Source: Nemertoderma westbladi
Taxonomy: Eukaryota; Xenacoelomorpha; Nemertodermatida; Nemertodermatidae
NCBI GenBank assembly: GCA_032718475.1
Contig: JAUCBJ010000744.1
Location: 1 to 38,860, forward strand
Length of the DNA: 38,860 nucleotides
Direction: 5' to 3'
Below are positions 1 to 9,778 of this stretch, piece by piece. The notes beneath the pieces are model-generated. The model saw nothing but the letters and a program-made list of their open reading frames with translations, made no database searches and had not been told where the DNA came from. Within the stretch, counting starts at the first letter, position 1. Every line of letters begins with the position of its first letter. The position numbers and the translations under genes were made by a program.

Positions 1-1
1 G

Positions 2-1660
2 AATAGGCGACGACGTTGCTCTTGGCGGTGTAAACTCGCCCGGAATAACAAACCTGTGTTCCGTCGCACCATGGATAGGAGAAATATCGCTACTACCCGC
101 AATCGAAACAGGTTCCTTAGTCGTAACCGGTGCAAACATATGAGTTACCTGTGGGAATCGTTGACACACGTCTTTTACTAATTGTCGTTCCCGTCCGGGT
201 GCTCCTACGCTTCCTTCCTTCTTCCGTTCCTGAATTTGGCGATGTCTTACCTCTAACTGGTCCAAATCATGTCCGTCACGAGATCTCATCGATCGATCGC
301 GGGCCTTTTGATCCAAATCTTCCTCGGCGTTCGCTAATTCTCTCGCCTTCTTCTCGAGTTCGAAATGAAGTTTCACTGTCTTCTCTCGTTGTTCCGTTTG
401 TTGTCGTTGCGCCTCGAACTCTGCTTGTCGTATAGCAGATTGAGCTTTTATTTGCCGTGTTCTCATTTCGGCCCGTGCTTCCGAAACTAACCTTTCTCGT
501 TTTAATTCCGCCGCTGCCGCTGCCGTTTGTCGCTCCAGTTCGGCCGCTGCGTTTTGTCGCTCTAACTCGGCCGCCGCCGCTGCCGCTTGTCGTTCTACCT
601 CGGCCGCTGCCGCTGCCGCTTGTCGTTCTACCTCGGCCGCTGCCGCTGCCGCTTGTCGGGCAATGTCTACTTCTAATCTTTCCACTTCAGCTGCTTCTAA
701 TTCAGCTTGTTCCTGTAGATGAGAGATTCTTGCTATATTCGCAACGCGTAGCTTCTCTTCCTCTACTGCTGCCTGCATCACTAGAAGTTGAGCTTGTTCC
801 TCCATTTCTCGTCGTTGTCGGCAGAATTCTTGCTGTTGTCGAGCAACTTCTGACGTGACTATACTTCCCTCGCAGATTTCGCTACGAATACTTACCAACG
901 ATTGGTCCAGTATTCCCGGTGCCGATTCAATTCGTACGGGTGAAGTTTCTCTCGTATATTCCGGCACGGTTTCCCAATCTCCGACGTCTTCGCCGCACAT
1001 GCGTAAGTGGTCCGTCAGGTGTTTTAATTGTCCATCCAGTCGGTACAGTTCCTGTTCTTCCTCGGGTTGTAATAATTCGTCCGAAACTGACTCACCTAAC
1101 AACTGGTCCGCTTGTTCCTGTTGTATCTGTCTAATCGTCGACTTAAACTGAATCAGTTTCTCTCTAGTGATCATTAGTTTCTCGAGGATTCTAAGTTGAG
1201 TATCCATGTCCTGTCTCTGTCTAGCTAGATCTTGTAGGCCAACTAGATTATCTACGGACTTATATACTTTACTCTGTACTCTAACCTGGAGGGTGTAGAA
1301 CTCGAATCGAGACATCGGAGCGGTCAACCCGTCTAATATGCGTTGGCCTTCTCCAATACTCCTGGTAATATGCGCCATGTATCCACCGACGCTTCTAACC
1401 ACACTTTCTGTGCTTCCTGCTGAACTTACCATTTCCGTTTCCCTATATCTAGGTTGCGGAACAGTTAGAAAGTCCTCGGTCCTGCCGTCGCCTCGTACTA
1501 CGGCATCCGGTACTCCCGTTGGATGTATCGGTGACGCACACGGTGTAGGTTCGGTAGGCTCGCGAGTCTTCCCCTGTTGTTCTTCCGCTGCTGACTTATC
1601 TCCGTCACACGAGTCATAGTCGGTTTGTGTATTCTTCGTATAGTCTTGTTTGTCACTCAT
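2..1660 (-). CDS. Coiled-coil, gag-like protein, 3' end beyond window
   Basis: A frame of 553 codons is open from the ATG at 1660-1658 down to the left edge without a single stop; I checked every triplet. The product starts MSDKQDYTKN, has an acidic/Ser-rich first 60 residues, a helical middle (LEKLMITREKLIQFKSTI and neighbours), and a long Glu/Gln/Arg/Ala coiled coil. Between about positions 490 and 665 it carries five consecutive repeats of the type RQAAAAAAEVE, 11 residues in four units and 9 in one, which is a hendecad-type coiled coil. The last visible part is Pro/Thr-rich. It has no catalytic motif. Position after an LTR-like region, and the similar build of the gag of the BEL/Pao element at 4391-9778 (disordered start, then charged coiled coil), suggest the N-terminal gag part of an LTR retrotransposon polyprotein. 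A host coiled-coil gene remains possible. Absence of stops says it is young or under selection. Confidence 0.55.
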   Translation of the reverse strand, partial: MSDKQDYTKNTQTDYDSCDGDKSAAEEQQGKTREPTEPTPCASPIHPTGVPDAVVRGDGRTEDFLTVPQPRYRETEMVSSAGSTESVVRSVGGYMAHITRSIGEGQRILDGLTAPMSRFEFYTLQVRVQSKVYKSVDNLVGLQDLARQRQDMDTQLRILEKLMITREKLIQFKSTIRQIQQEQADQLLGESVSDELLQPEEEQELYRLDGQLKHLTDHLRMCGEDVGDWETVPEYTRETSPVRIESAPGILDQSLVSIRSEICEGSIVTSEVARQQQEFCRQRREMEEQAQLLVMQAAVEEEKLRVANIARISHLQEQAELEAAEVERLEVDIARQAAAAAAEVERQAAAAAAEVERQAAAAAAELERQNAAAELERQTAAAAAELKRERLVSEARAEMRTRQIKAQSAIRQAEFEAQRQQTEQREKTVKLHFELEKKARELANAEEDLDQKARDRSMRSRDGHDLDQLEVRHRQIQERKKEGSVGAPGRERQLVKDVCQRFPQVTHMFAPVTTKEPVSIAGSSDISPIHGATEHRFVIPGEFTPPRATSSPI

Positions 1661-1711
1661 TTCGGTAGTTGTAAGTCAAGTAAAGTGAGTGTCAAAGTAT
1701 CGAGTTTACCG

Positions 1712-1719
1712 TATTTATA
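1712..1719 (-). promoter_or_regulatory. TATA-like box close upstream of the coiled-coil frame
   Basis: On the minus strand GTATAAATAC lies about 52 bases before the ATG at 1660. Spacing would put a start site near 1685, leaving a leader of only about 25 bases. If this is used, the coiled-coil frame has its own promoter and the LTR-like region further up would not be its only one. No experimental support; TATA words are common in AT-rich DNA. Confidence 0.25.
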
Positions 1720-1744
1720 CAAAACGGTACTAATTACAGTCTTA

Positions 1745-1866
1745 TAAAATTAGCCTACCGGCCGATTTTATAGCAGATGGATAAAATTAGCCTAAACGGC
1801 CAATTTTACAGCAAATAAATGTCACGGAATAAGTATATAATAAAATTAGCCTAGCGGCCAATTTTA
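1745..1866. repeat. Three spaced copies of a dyad-symmetric 26-bp word
   Basis: The word TAAAATTAGCCTA-n-CGGCCAATTTTA occurs at 1745-1770, 1782-1808 and 1841-1866 with one to three differences. Each copy is itself an imperfect inverted repeat (AAAATTAGCC against GGCCAATTTT). The spacers are unrelated. They sit 85 to 206 bases before the start codon of the coiled-coil frame, inside the presumed leader or promoter. Confidence 0.6.
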
Positions 1867-2562
1867 TAACAAATAAATCGGATAACGATATGCGTTATCA
1901 AAAGGTAAATTAAATACAATAATACGGACTAATTCAGCAATGAACAAAGAAATCATACGGAATGCATAAATACTTGAGACAGTGGAACCCACAATAATTT
2001 TAACTAATACGGTAATGCCTAACTTATTTATGCAACTTTTCGAACTCACCCACTCCAATAATTCTCCAGAAAAACAGATTCCCAGATACAAACCGAACGT
2101 GAACCTTTCCGTTTTTAACGTTGCGGACGAAACGCGATTTTCCCAACCAAAGTTGTTGAGTTATCTATCTCCCAAACTTGCTAAACACGGTCTTGCTCCC
2201 GTTACAGCCTAGAAATGAGTTCTGAATCCTGAAAAAACAAAAGAGTTAGGTTTTACTTTACGAAAATTTTGTACCGGTACAATATGGTATTTAAACCCTT
2301 TTTAAACACCGGTATTCAATTCCAAAAATATTTTACACGCGGTTCAAATCAAATTTTATTTCAAAAAATTAGCACTTAGCTAATCAAATATAAATTTTTA
2401 CCTCAAAATACAAAATTTTCAAATAACTTTAGTCCTACCGAACCGTAGTTCAGTAAAACACATTCCTACTAATTGAAGAGATACGCCTATTCCTACTATC
2501 GGAAGAGACGGTAACAATACCTGCAATATCCTACTGTAAAGTTTGTAAATCAAATCATAAAT

Positions 2563-3516
2563 CCGACCTCCTCACCAAAACAGTAAACCCTAAGTAAGCG
2601 AATATATTGCAGTATCGATCTCTTATAACCGGTGAGGCAGAAAACAGTCTACGAGCAGACAAACTTCGGTAAAACAAATCCCGCGCAGCGAATCCTAAAA
2701 TCAGGCTGACTCACTGACGGACTAAGGGGCTCGTATACTTTGCCGCGGTGTGATTTATATGGTTGGGCAAAGGGACGCTAGCTAGGTATAGAGCAGATTT
2801 GGAGATGTCTAACTAGCGGGCAAAGCACAGTACGGACAAAAGTTAATTTTATATATTTTGAGGTGTAAATAATTTCTAATGCGCGTGTGTTAATTCTGAA
2901 CGGTCAAAACAGTTTTGCTCCTTCACATATATAATTACTGGGTACGGTGTGCATTTTACGAATATTCTAATTTTGTAACTTGTAGGTCCAATACTCACGA
3001 ATGGTAAGGTTCCTTCCCCTCTTGCGTATTTCCAGGACTCAAATTCAGGCATAAGGTTAATACTACGCCCAGAATTCGGCAATTTTAGGTACCAGGTCCC
3101 TGATACTAAGAAGAGATGTGTTAGTTTACTACTGTAGGCGTACAGGTACTAATAGCTATCCTGGCTCCTATCTAGAATTTTAGTCACCCAGGTAGTCCGG
3201 GTAACTTCCTATTAGGGCGTTGGCGGGGACACGGTAGATGTTAGTATATCCCTGATAGCCTCAATTTATTTGCGCCTAGCGTAAACTGCCCTACCGCCTG
3301 AACGGTACAATCCCAATTCAGGTGAAAACACAGCAACCCCCTAGCCTACAAGTTCTGATGTAATGGACACTGTTGTACGGCAAATAGTCGCACACACACC
3401 TGTACTTAGCAAGAGTTAAGCGCACAGTTTGCTGCACCCTAACCAATGTGTATGCCTTGTACCGGTGTGCCTACGTCCTATCTGCGTACTAGTATCTGCT
3501 CTCTCTCCCTCCCCCC
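2563..3516 (-). other. LTR-like region: polypurine tract, TATA box, possible primer site
   Basis: Read on the minus strand this stretch has the order expected at an LTR. An 18-base pure purine run lies at 3516-3499 (pyrimidines on the plus strand), 67 bases after the stop of the polyprotein tail. A TATA-like box ATATAAAT lies at 2760-2753. A TGG-initial word, TGGTGAGGAGGTCGG, at 2577-2563 could be a primer binding site. I could not find matching TG...CA ends or a second LTR copy in the window, and I could not match the primer site to a known tRNA, so limits are approximate. Base composition here is clearly richer in GC than the flanks at 3811-4190, which supports one inserted unit from about 1 to 3811. 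Confidence 0.35.
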
Positions 3517-3582
3517 GTAGGAATGTGAAGGTCTACTGTGGGTTTTCCTGAATCAAGACAGTACAGTCCCTATGATGTAATT

Positions 3583-3811
3583 TTAGGCTTGCAGCGTGTC
3601 ACTACGTCTACCTTTTGATCTTTTGGTCTTATACTTAGGTAGCAAGGATCGAACGCTGTCTAACCTTTCAGGCGATGGGCGAATAACTTTAAATGGTATT
3701 GCGGGTTGTCTCTCGTCTACATTCCCGTGATGTTCCCGTTCATTGCTGCGGCCCGATCTCTAGCCGGCCATCCTGTCCCTGAGTTTGTTCACCGTAGTGA
3801 ATTCATAGTAA
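3583..3811 (-). pseudogene. Polyprotein C-terminal tail, LTR-element-like
   Basis: A minus-strand frame runs from about 3811 to the TAA at 3585-3583, broken by one TAG at 3762-3760. The 58 residues after that stop are strongly basic and Pro-rich (for example RPSPERLDSVRSLLPKYKTK) and end DTLQA. There is no domain I recognise. Its place just before a polypurine tract and an LTR-like stretch, on the strand of the coiled-coil frame, makes the C-terminus of a retrotransposon polyprotein the best guess. The composition changes sharply at about 3811, where AT-rich sequence begins, so the unit is truncated there. Confidence 0.35.
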
Positions 3812-4189
3812 AACAGAAAAGCTGAGAGAATATTCTGACTTTATTACAGAAGACACAATTATAATACAATGTAATCTGAGAATAAACTAAGCACGACAGA
3901 ATATTGATAAGATAATCTGAGAAAGATTGAGATATAAGATTGATGTATAAGGTATACTAATGAACGAAATCGCACCTTTATATACTAAATTTGTGCTGCA
4001 ATCAATCGAGAAAATTCTCGATTGTTCTATGGGTTCTAACAAGGTTTTAAAGATAGCTTATTGGTCCAGCTAATATATAACTTGCACGACATTGGTTACA
4101 ATCAAATAACTACAGCCTTATTGGTACAGACAAATGCAATTAATTTGTAGCGGTTAATTTAAATGAGTTGAAATTCTGCACAAAAAATA

Positions 4190-4270
4190 ATTCGCACTTA
4201 CTAGGATTCGAACTCGATACCTACTACACATATAATTTCCAACGCTCTACCAACTGAGCTACTGAACCAC
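4190..4270 (-). repeat. Degenerate tRNA-like sequence, possible SINE head
   Basis: On the minus strand AGCTCAGTTGGTAGAGC (4260-4244) is a good RNA polymerase III A box and D arm, and GAGTTCGAATCC (4215-4204) is a good B box and T loop. The spacing is tRNA-like. The T stem has mismatches, and no anticodon stem can be drawn between the two boxes, so this is not a working tRNA. A tRNA pseudogene or the head of a tRNA-derived SINE fits. No clear SINE body or tail follows on the 3' side. Confidence 0.5.
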
Positions 4271-4390
4271 TTGACCGATAGATGCACAATAGATAGAACC
4301 AATACTAATGAGAACTCAAAGCAATCTTTACAAAGTTAATTCGAATAAAATAAAATTTTGAAAATCCACGGCATTTAGGGAATATAATTC

Positions 4391-5195
4391 TATAGCTGGA
4401 TATTAGTCCGAAGGCTTGTATAGTCATCCAATACCCCTTGGGTGTCTTGCTAATATCTCCTCCAGGCTACCAGAGGAAACGCAAACTATCCTGTTCCTCC
4501 TGAATGACCTTAACTTGCAGGAACATACCTTCGATATCGGAGGCAAAGGCAACATTGGATTGTCGTAATCGAATTAATATCCCGGGAAGTGAACGCAGTA
4601 AGATAAGGCCGGCCATTAGTTGAGAGTTCCACAATTGTTCTTTATACAAGGCTGATCCGTGGAAAACCACTTGGACCTTGTCTGGTTTATCAGGCCATTT
4701 TACATAATGGTGAGTTATGTAAAAAGTGCGATCGGTGTGGGGAGTATCAGGTGGCACCTCTGTAGCGTATCCTTCGCTAATAGTCTTGGTCATTTGTTCA
4801 TTGTACATGTACATCCTTTGGGTGTTAGGATCACCAGTTAAACGTCTCTTGAGCTGACTAAGACGTTTCTCAGCTAGGACGCAGTTATTCATCAACTTCA
4901 CCGATTTGGAGCGCCACAGTAATCCTGTTTCATATCTACCTTCGTCGGGAATATAGTGAGTGATGGTATTTTGGATTTGTATAGCTCGCTCTTCCTTGAT
5001 AGATAGGGTGCGATCATGATAATTTTCTTCTATCTTTTGTTGGTCTACCCAATTGGATATTTTCTCCATTAAAGTGGCATCAACAATATTTTGGCATAAT
5101 AAAATATACCTGTCTTCCTCGGTGTCTGAGTAACCATCTGTTAATGGGGCCACTTCTGTTAGTAAACAATGGGTGTATTCTCCATAATCTAACAT
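4391..5195 (-). pseudogene. BEL/Pao reverse transcriptase, N-terminal half
   Basis: The readable frame 5195-4467 gives 242 residues. The family words are in order: GRYETGLLWR (about residue 86), the Tyr-rich linker, FYITHHYVKW, VVFHGSA (the family normally has an Asp where Gly stands here), and motif A as DIEGMFLQVKV followed by LRFLW. A TAG at 4466-4464 interrupts the frame just after LRFLW; further family-like residues (GYWMTIQAFGLISS) follow to about 4391. The YxDD catalytic box is not present because the element ends first. Upstream the frame is lost between 5195 and 5727. Confidence 0.8.
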
Positions 5196-5727
5196 GGTGG
5201 TTGCGTCGTCCGTGTGGAAACGAGAGGTTGATATATCATTATCGCTGGAGTCACTCGAGTTATAGTCACAAATTTTTTAACCAAAATCGGATCCTCCCTC
5301 CACGAATTCCTCCGCTTCCATGATCCTGACAGGTTTGTGTGAACGGATGTAATTGATAGATAGATTTTCGGAATGATGTGATTCGTCGAGATCGTGTCGC
5401 TTGCTCTTCTTTCATTTAAGGTCTTTATGGATGGACTGGTACAGAACCATCCTATTCTGGTTCTACCAGCATATGTTGTCAATGGTGGAGGAGAAATTGG
5501 GAATTTTCCAGAATTTCCATGGCGTCCGTCGCGTTCTGGCCGATTAGTAGCTGAACTCCTTGTCAATCAAGCTGTCAATTGTGTTTTACAAAGTCATCGC
5601 TATCCCAATCATACATAGGGGCTTGGCTTTCCACAAAATTATTTATAGCGACCATCTTGATATTATCCAGCTTGCATACATTATTGGTATCTCCAGGGTC
5701 GGACAGTGAGACCTTATAATAACGTGT
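5196..5727 (-). pseudogene. BEL/Pao protease to RT linker, frames lost
   Basis: Between the readable protease and RT parts the minus strand gives short family-like pieces in different frames, such as LLIGQNATDAMEIL, which resembles the segment that follows the aspartic protease in BEL/Pao polyproteins. Several stops and at least two frameshifts are present. A 125-residue open frame at 5566-5189 is mostly a chance reading across this remnant. Confidence 0.5.
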
Positions 5728-6150
5728 TTAAATAACCGATTGCCAGATTTGCATTACGCCGGAAAGGTTTAGTTTCATAGGATGACCGTCGTTCTCATCA
5801 AATAGTTCGTCTGCAAGATCTTGGTCGATGAAAGATCCTGAACTTCCGGTATCCAATAAGGCATTTACTATAATGCTGTGGTTGTTATAATGTAGTCGAA
5901 CTTGTAAAACGGGGAATTCTTGAACACCAAGCGATTTTGGGTTTGAAGTTCGCTGGGATATTTGATCATCTGATGTCTGTTCAGGAGTAGTTGGCGTCTC
6001 ATAAGTGATGGCTTCGTATACCATTACATTGTTGCAACTCTCATTGTCAGTGGTAAATTCATCTGGACCAAATTCTTGTTCGGAACATCCCGAAGAATCG
6101 TAGGATGAATGATCAGTGAACTGAACTTTCGCTTCCATCTGTGGAACCAT
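5728..6150 (-). pseudogene. BEL/Pao aspartic protease
   Basis: A 140-residue frame. An acidic, Ser-rich spacer fills residues 1-80. The retropepsin active site LLDTGSSGSFID is at about 98-109 with the catalytic Asp at 100, followed by the start of the family's DUF1758-type fold. It overlaps the zinc-knuckle frame by 38 bases in a different frame, evidence for a one-base frameshift near 6160. In the intact family this protease cuts the gag-pol polyprotein. Confidence 0.75.
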
Positions 6151-6340
6151 GTTCCAACCAATGGAACCATTTAACGCAGTTATAAGTGTCCTTTAAATAG
6201 CATCTGCTTCTGCTGTGTCCGGGAAATAAGCATAGGAAACATACTCTCAGCGTGTTAACTGTTTCTCTTCGTTTTTCGAGTGATAATTTAATGAATTCCG
6301 GACATTGTGATAATCTATGGGACTCTTTGTTACATAGCAA
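6113..6340 (-). pseudogene. BEL/Pao gag zinc knuckles
   Basis: Two CCHC knuckles of the pattern C-x2-C-x4-H-x4-C stand about 20 residues apart: CLLCNKESHRLSQC and CFLCLFPGHSRSRC. A third Cys/His group follows (YNCVKWFHWLEH). Such knuckles bind nucleic acid in gag proteins, and this double arrangement with a hydrophobic helix between is typical of BEL/Pao elements. It is in the same frame as the gag domain upstream, with a TAA at 6385-6383 and the TGA at 6115-6113. Confidence 0.75.
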
Positions 6341-6383
6341 ACAGCCAGCATAGGATACTGATTTGATAATCAGTTTGAGAGTT

Positions 6384-7288
6384 TATACATCAGAATGTTG
6401 GGTCTGTTGAGTTTTTATAGTTCGGACCGGGGTATAGTCACGTGAGGGTCTATCAGATTGACCCTTGCGTCTAGGAGATGTAGACCTAGGATCTTTTCGT
6501 TGTTGTGTCGTATGTTTGGTATTATCCGCGATGTGATAGGAACTCTCACTTCCCTCAGATTCTTCTTCACATGTAGATAAATCTGTTTGATAGACTCATT
6601 CCCGACGTTTGGTTGGGGGATTTTTGTCAAGTTTCGGGTCTACGTTGCACTCGCGACGTTGAGTAATCATAAGTAATGAGGATTCATAATCGAAATATTC
6701 TAAGAAGTCCTTCATAATTAGAGCTGGTTTGTTGCGGAGTTTTGCATTCAGTACGTTACGGGCCCATCGTGTGGATACACTACCTTTGGGCAGGGCTGCA
6801 GAAATCATTCCAACAACGACCGGAGTGTCATAATATTCATGTTTGTCCAACCAATCTAGTTGTCTACAGATATCTTTAATCTTGTCAACAAATTCAATCA
6901 TCTCAGTAGTTATCACACGTTTACGATTAACCAATTTTCGATACAGATATTGGGCTATTGAAGCTTCATCTCCATACCTGACATGTAATAGTTTCCATAG
7001 TTCTTCCAATCCCTGTGGGTGTCCGATATATCTTTGTTTGGAAGGTTATCCGAAAAAATGAACGCAATCTATTAAGAAGTGCAGTGTCTCACTATTGGGC
7101 AATGGTGAACTAAATATACTATCTTTTACATATTCTCTAAAGGGAAGCCATTTTAAGTCATTTCCATCAAATTTAATAATTTCACCTACTTTAACAGCTT
7201 GACGCGCTTCAGTACACGCTAATTGGCGGGTGAAATTATCCTGGGCTATAGTACTAATAAAACATAGTATTAAATGTAGAGTTATCAC
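6384..7288 (-). pseudogene. BEL/Pao gag, DUF1759-like domain
   Basis: The helical gag domain reads from VGEIIKFDGNDLKWLPFREY (about 7195) through ELWKLLHVRYGD, LPKGSVSTRWARNVLNAKL and FLEYFDYESSLL to the Lys/Arg-rich end at 6600. It matches the DUF1759-type gag of BEL/Pao elements in order and in key aromatic residues. In-frame stops lie at 7048-7046 and 6598-6596; the frame itself is unbroken. A Ser/Thr/Arg-rich linker continues to about 6384 before the zinc knuckles. Confidence 0.75.
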
Positions 7289-7297
7289 AGAGGCCTA

Positions 7298-7813
7298 CAT
7301 TAGTCTGGGGGGGTCTCTGTAAGGGTTGTTGACATTATTATTATTTTGTGTTTCATTTTGTATCCCTGTGCTATACTCAGGGTTTTTAACATGGGATGAG
7401 ATAGGAGGGCGTGACATATTTTCAGCTTCAACGCCGTTTATATTAGAGGCTCTCTTTAAGATTTGATACTCAGGAGAGTCCGTGTTCCTGACTACAGCAG
7501 TGCTGCTCGAGGCCAGGAGGTCCTGAGAATTAGCCAGCTTTTGGTGTAGCTCCTCTAGAACCTTGGCGGCTTGTACAGATTCACCTCACAACTCTTGCAA
7601 ACGTCGATGTTGCTTAATCTGCGATTGCTCATTGTTGGCGGCTTCGTCATGCAACTGCTTTAAGTGCTGCTGTAATTGTTGCTGTTGCTGTTGCTGCTTT
7701 TCCAATGACATCTGATTTTGTTCACTCACTATCTCACGTTGTTTATTTAATTGATTTAATTTAAAATCGATATTATTTAGTTGTTTAATTTTATTATTTA
7801 CTGCCTCCTGCAT
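7298..7813 (-). pseudogene. BEL/Pao gag Gln-rich coiled coil and linker
   Basis: Residues from QEAVNNKIKQLNNIDFKLN onward form a heptad-like coiled coil with a run of seven Gln codons (CAG/CAA repeat around 7660-7700). A TGA at 7588-7586 interrupts it. The same frame then gives a helical piece (AAKVLEELHQKLANSQDLLA) and a Pro/Asn-rich linker up to the TAG at 7297-7295, after which the DUF1759-like part begins. The Gln run is probably a slippage-prone repeat. Confidence 0.6.
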
Positions 7814-8156
7814 AGCTTGCAGATTTAATGATGGGTCCCGCGTCCCTCATTGAATCAACCAAACCGATGGACACGACCAGCCTGGAGGTGGCATAATGTC
7901 CATCACGGGAATCGATGATGGGGGATAGACTGGGGTCCAGAGTGTGGGTGTTAAGTGGGTGGGCAAAAGCAGTGCTGGACATTCTGTCTGCCAGCAGTGG
8001 GATTGGTCGTGCCTGTTTAGGTCGAACAGTGGGCGTAACTATTCTATCCCTATATACTGTAGAAGTTTTGAGCTGTAGACTGTCTGTCTGACCACTTCCT
8101 ACAGTAGTTGTCGAATTACCAAAGGGTGTAAATTTGGTTTGGGTAGCTTTAGCCAC
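7794..8156 (-). pseudogene. BEL/Pao gag spacer segment
   Basis: A 120-residue frame rich in Thr, Ser and Pro, with no recognised domain. It overlaps the Gln-rich segment by 20 bases in another frame; the natural continuation is DPSLNLQAMQEAV in the next frame, so a one-base shift lies near 7820. It sits between the charged coiled coil and the Gln-rich coiled coil of the same gag. Confidence 0.45.
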
Positions 8157-8562
8157 AAGATGTTACATCCGGCTTAGAAGGATTTATTAATATACGGGGA
8201 ACAATATTTGGTGACGCAAGAGGGGTGTTCATTGGTCTGAAAAATAAAAAAAAAAAAAAGAATCACTGAAAAAGAGTCTGAAAAAGAGTCACTTCTAAAC
8301 TCTTTGGGATTTTTAACGGAATTAGCAGAGTGTTGAGGTGGCAGATCTGGCAGACGATGATGTTCAGCCTATTTTAAGCATCTTCCACTTCTGGAAGTCC
8401 GAGATTTATCCGATGATCTATCAAACTCGTCGGAGGAGGTATAGCAATCGAATTGTTTGGTGCTATTTTCCTTTGACTGGGAGTCCGACTGCTGTTTTGA
8501 TCCTCTGCTTCCACTTTGCGTTTTCGTTCCACCACTTCCGCTTCTGCTTTGCGTTTTCGTTC

Positions 8563-8997
8563 CTAAGCTTCATATTCCCGTTGTAAGCATTCATCATCGG
8601 CCTGATCGTTGAATTGTTTTAATTTGTTTTGTTTTTCCTCCTTGTTCCGGTCCATAATCGCTCTCCGTTGACGTTCTGTATCTATTTCCTCATCGATATG
8701 CCTTAGAATTCTTTTAGTTATGGGGCTAGTCTGAAGATGTCCATGAAGTTTCCTCATTAGTTCTTCTTCTCCCACTCGCTTTACGCAATCTCCGAGGTGT
8801 TTATGGATTGCATTTTCTTGTGCCGCTTGAGTCTCGCGTTCAGTCTGAGTGTATCCTTCATCATCACGGGTATCGATCAGGGATGGATGGTCAGAATCCA
8901 GAATTTCAGGATGGGGGATTCGCCTTTGAAGGACAGGCAAGTACATGCTGACCAAGTGAATTGTGTTTAAATTTTCATTGGCTGCAGTTTCTATCAC
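8563..8997 (-). pseudogene. BEL/Pao gag charged coiled coil
   Basis: A 144-residue frame. The first half is mixed; the second half is a highly charged helix (RHIDEEIDTERQRRAIMDRN and onward), likely a coiled coil that continues past the stop at 8565-8563 as Glu/Lys/Arg/Ala repeats (about 8560-8480). It resembles in style the long coiled coil of the frame at 2-1660. A short frame-shifted link (8998-9073) joins it to the gag N-terminus. Confidence 0.55.
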
Positions 8998-9073
8998 TGC
9001 AGCTCCAGTCCGGATGGTGGACTGATAGAAGGCGGAGAGGATTATCCTGATATGGATTATTCTCTCCTTAATG

Positions 9074-9778
9074 TCATAGAAGAGTGATGGGGGATTGATT
9101 GTCTATGTTTGGGTCCCGTAAAGCGGTTTCAAAACTGGTGAATTGCTTAGCAAAGCTGGTCTGAAATCCCCTTAGGGTCCTTCCTGCTTTACTGAGGTCT
9201 GTGGGATCAGCTGGTACTTTCAATGCTGTCAATTCATCAGAGGTGGCAGAATGAAATGGAAAAAACTTATCCAATGCTGGATAAATATAATATCGCAATA
9301 CAGCCTGTTACATCTCTGTGACAGACATAGGGAGTATTTGAGCTTTAGAACCTTTTTTGGTGGCCCTATAATTGTCAATGGCCCTTAGTAGGCCGATTAA
9401 TAAACCTGGGGAAGGGGCCATAAGTGGGTCCATTCCCGATGGCAGGTTTAAACCTGTGTCGGCATCGACTTCTGTCCAGTCTAAGTCAGAGGTTGCAGTC
9501 ATTCGCGGTCGGTCAGATTGTGATTCGAGGCCAGTAGTGGGTTGGTTAGTTCTGGTGATGGGGGGTTGTCGATTTAGTTTTGAGGGGACCTGTCTGTCTG
9601 ATTTACCTGTCTGATTTAAACTGGAATATTCTGGTTCGGACAATTCTCTGTTCGGAGATCTGTTCGGAGATCTGTCCGGGTTGGAATGTATTGGTATCGC
9701 AGTTACGTCAATGTTAGAGGTGTGGTCGCTGAGAGAACTGTCTGAAGCGTTCTTGTTGATATTTGAACGATAAGACAT
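9074..9778 (-). pseudogene. BEL/Pao gag N-terminus
   Basis: The ATG at 9778 opens a frame that is Ser/Asn/Pro-rich for about 110 residues and then helical (LLIGLLRAIDNYRATKKGSK). A single TAA at 9310-9308 interrupts it; the same frame goes on for about 78 residues (YPALDKFFPFHSATSDEL and FQTSFAKQFTSFETALRD) to 9074. The disordered start plus helical region fits the start of a gag-pol polyprotein. The start was chosen because no in-frame ATG lies further upstream in a coding-like context. Confidence 0.55.

Larger units (their letters stand above)
4391..9778 (-). mobile_element. Decayed BEL/Pao LTR retrotransposon, 3' half missing
   Basis: Domain order on the minus strand is gag N-terminus, charged and Gln-rich coiled coils, DUF1759-type gag, zinc knuckles, DTGS aspartic protease, then BEL/Pao-type reverse transcriptase. 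It stops inside the RT palm at about 4391; RNase H, integrase and the 3' LTR are absent. From 7813 to 6113 one reading frame is held with six in-frame stops (7586, 7295, 7046, 6596, 6383, 6113), so decay there is by substitution, while frameshifts occur near 9070, 7810, 6160 and between 5727 and 5195. The element cannot make a working polyprotein. Parts are listed separately. Confidence 0.85.

Noticed and set aside
130-1619. Pro/Leu-rich and Ser-rich open frames on the plus strand
   Set aside because: They are mirror readings of the repetitive coiled-coil frame on the minus strand; its Ala/Gln/Glu codons give Pro/Leu/Val runs on the other strand.
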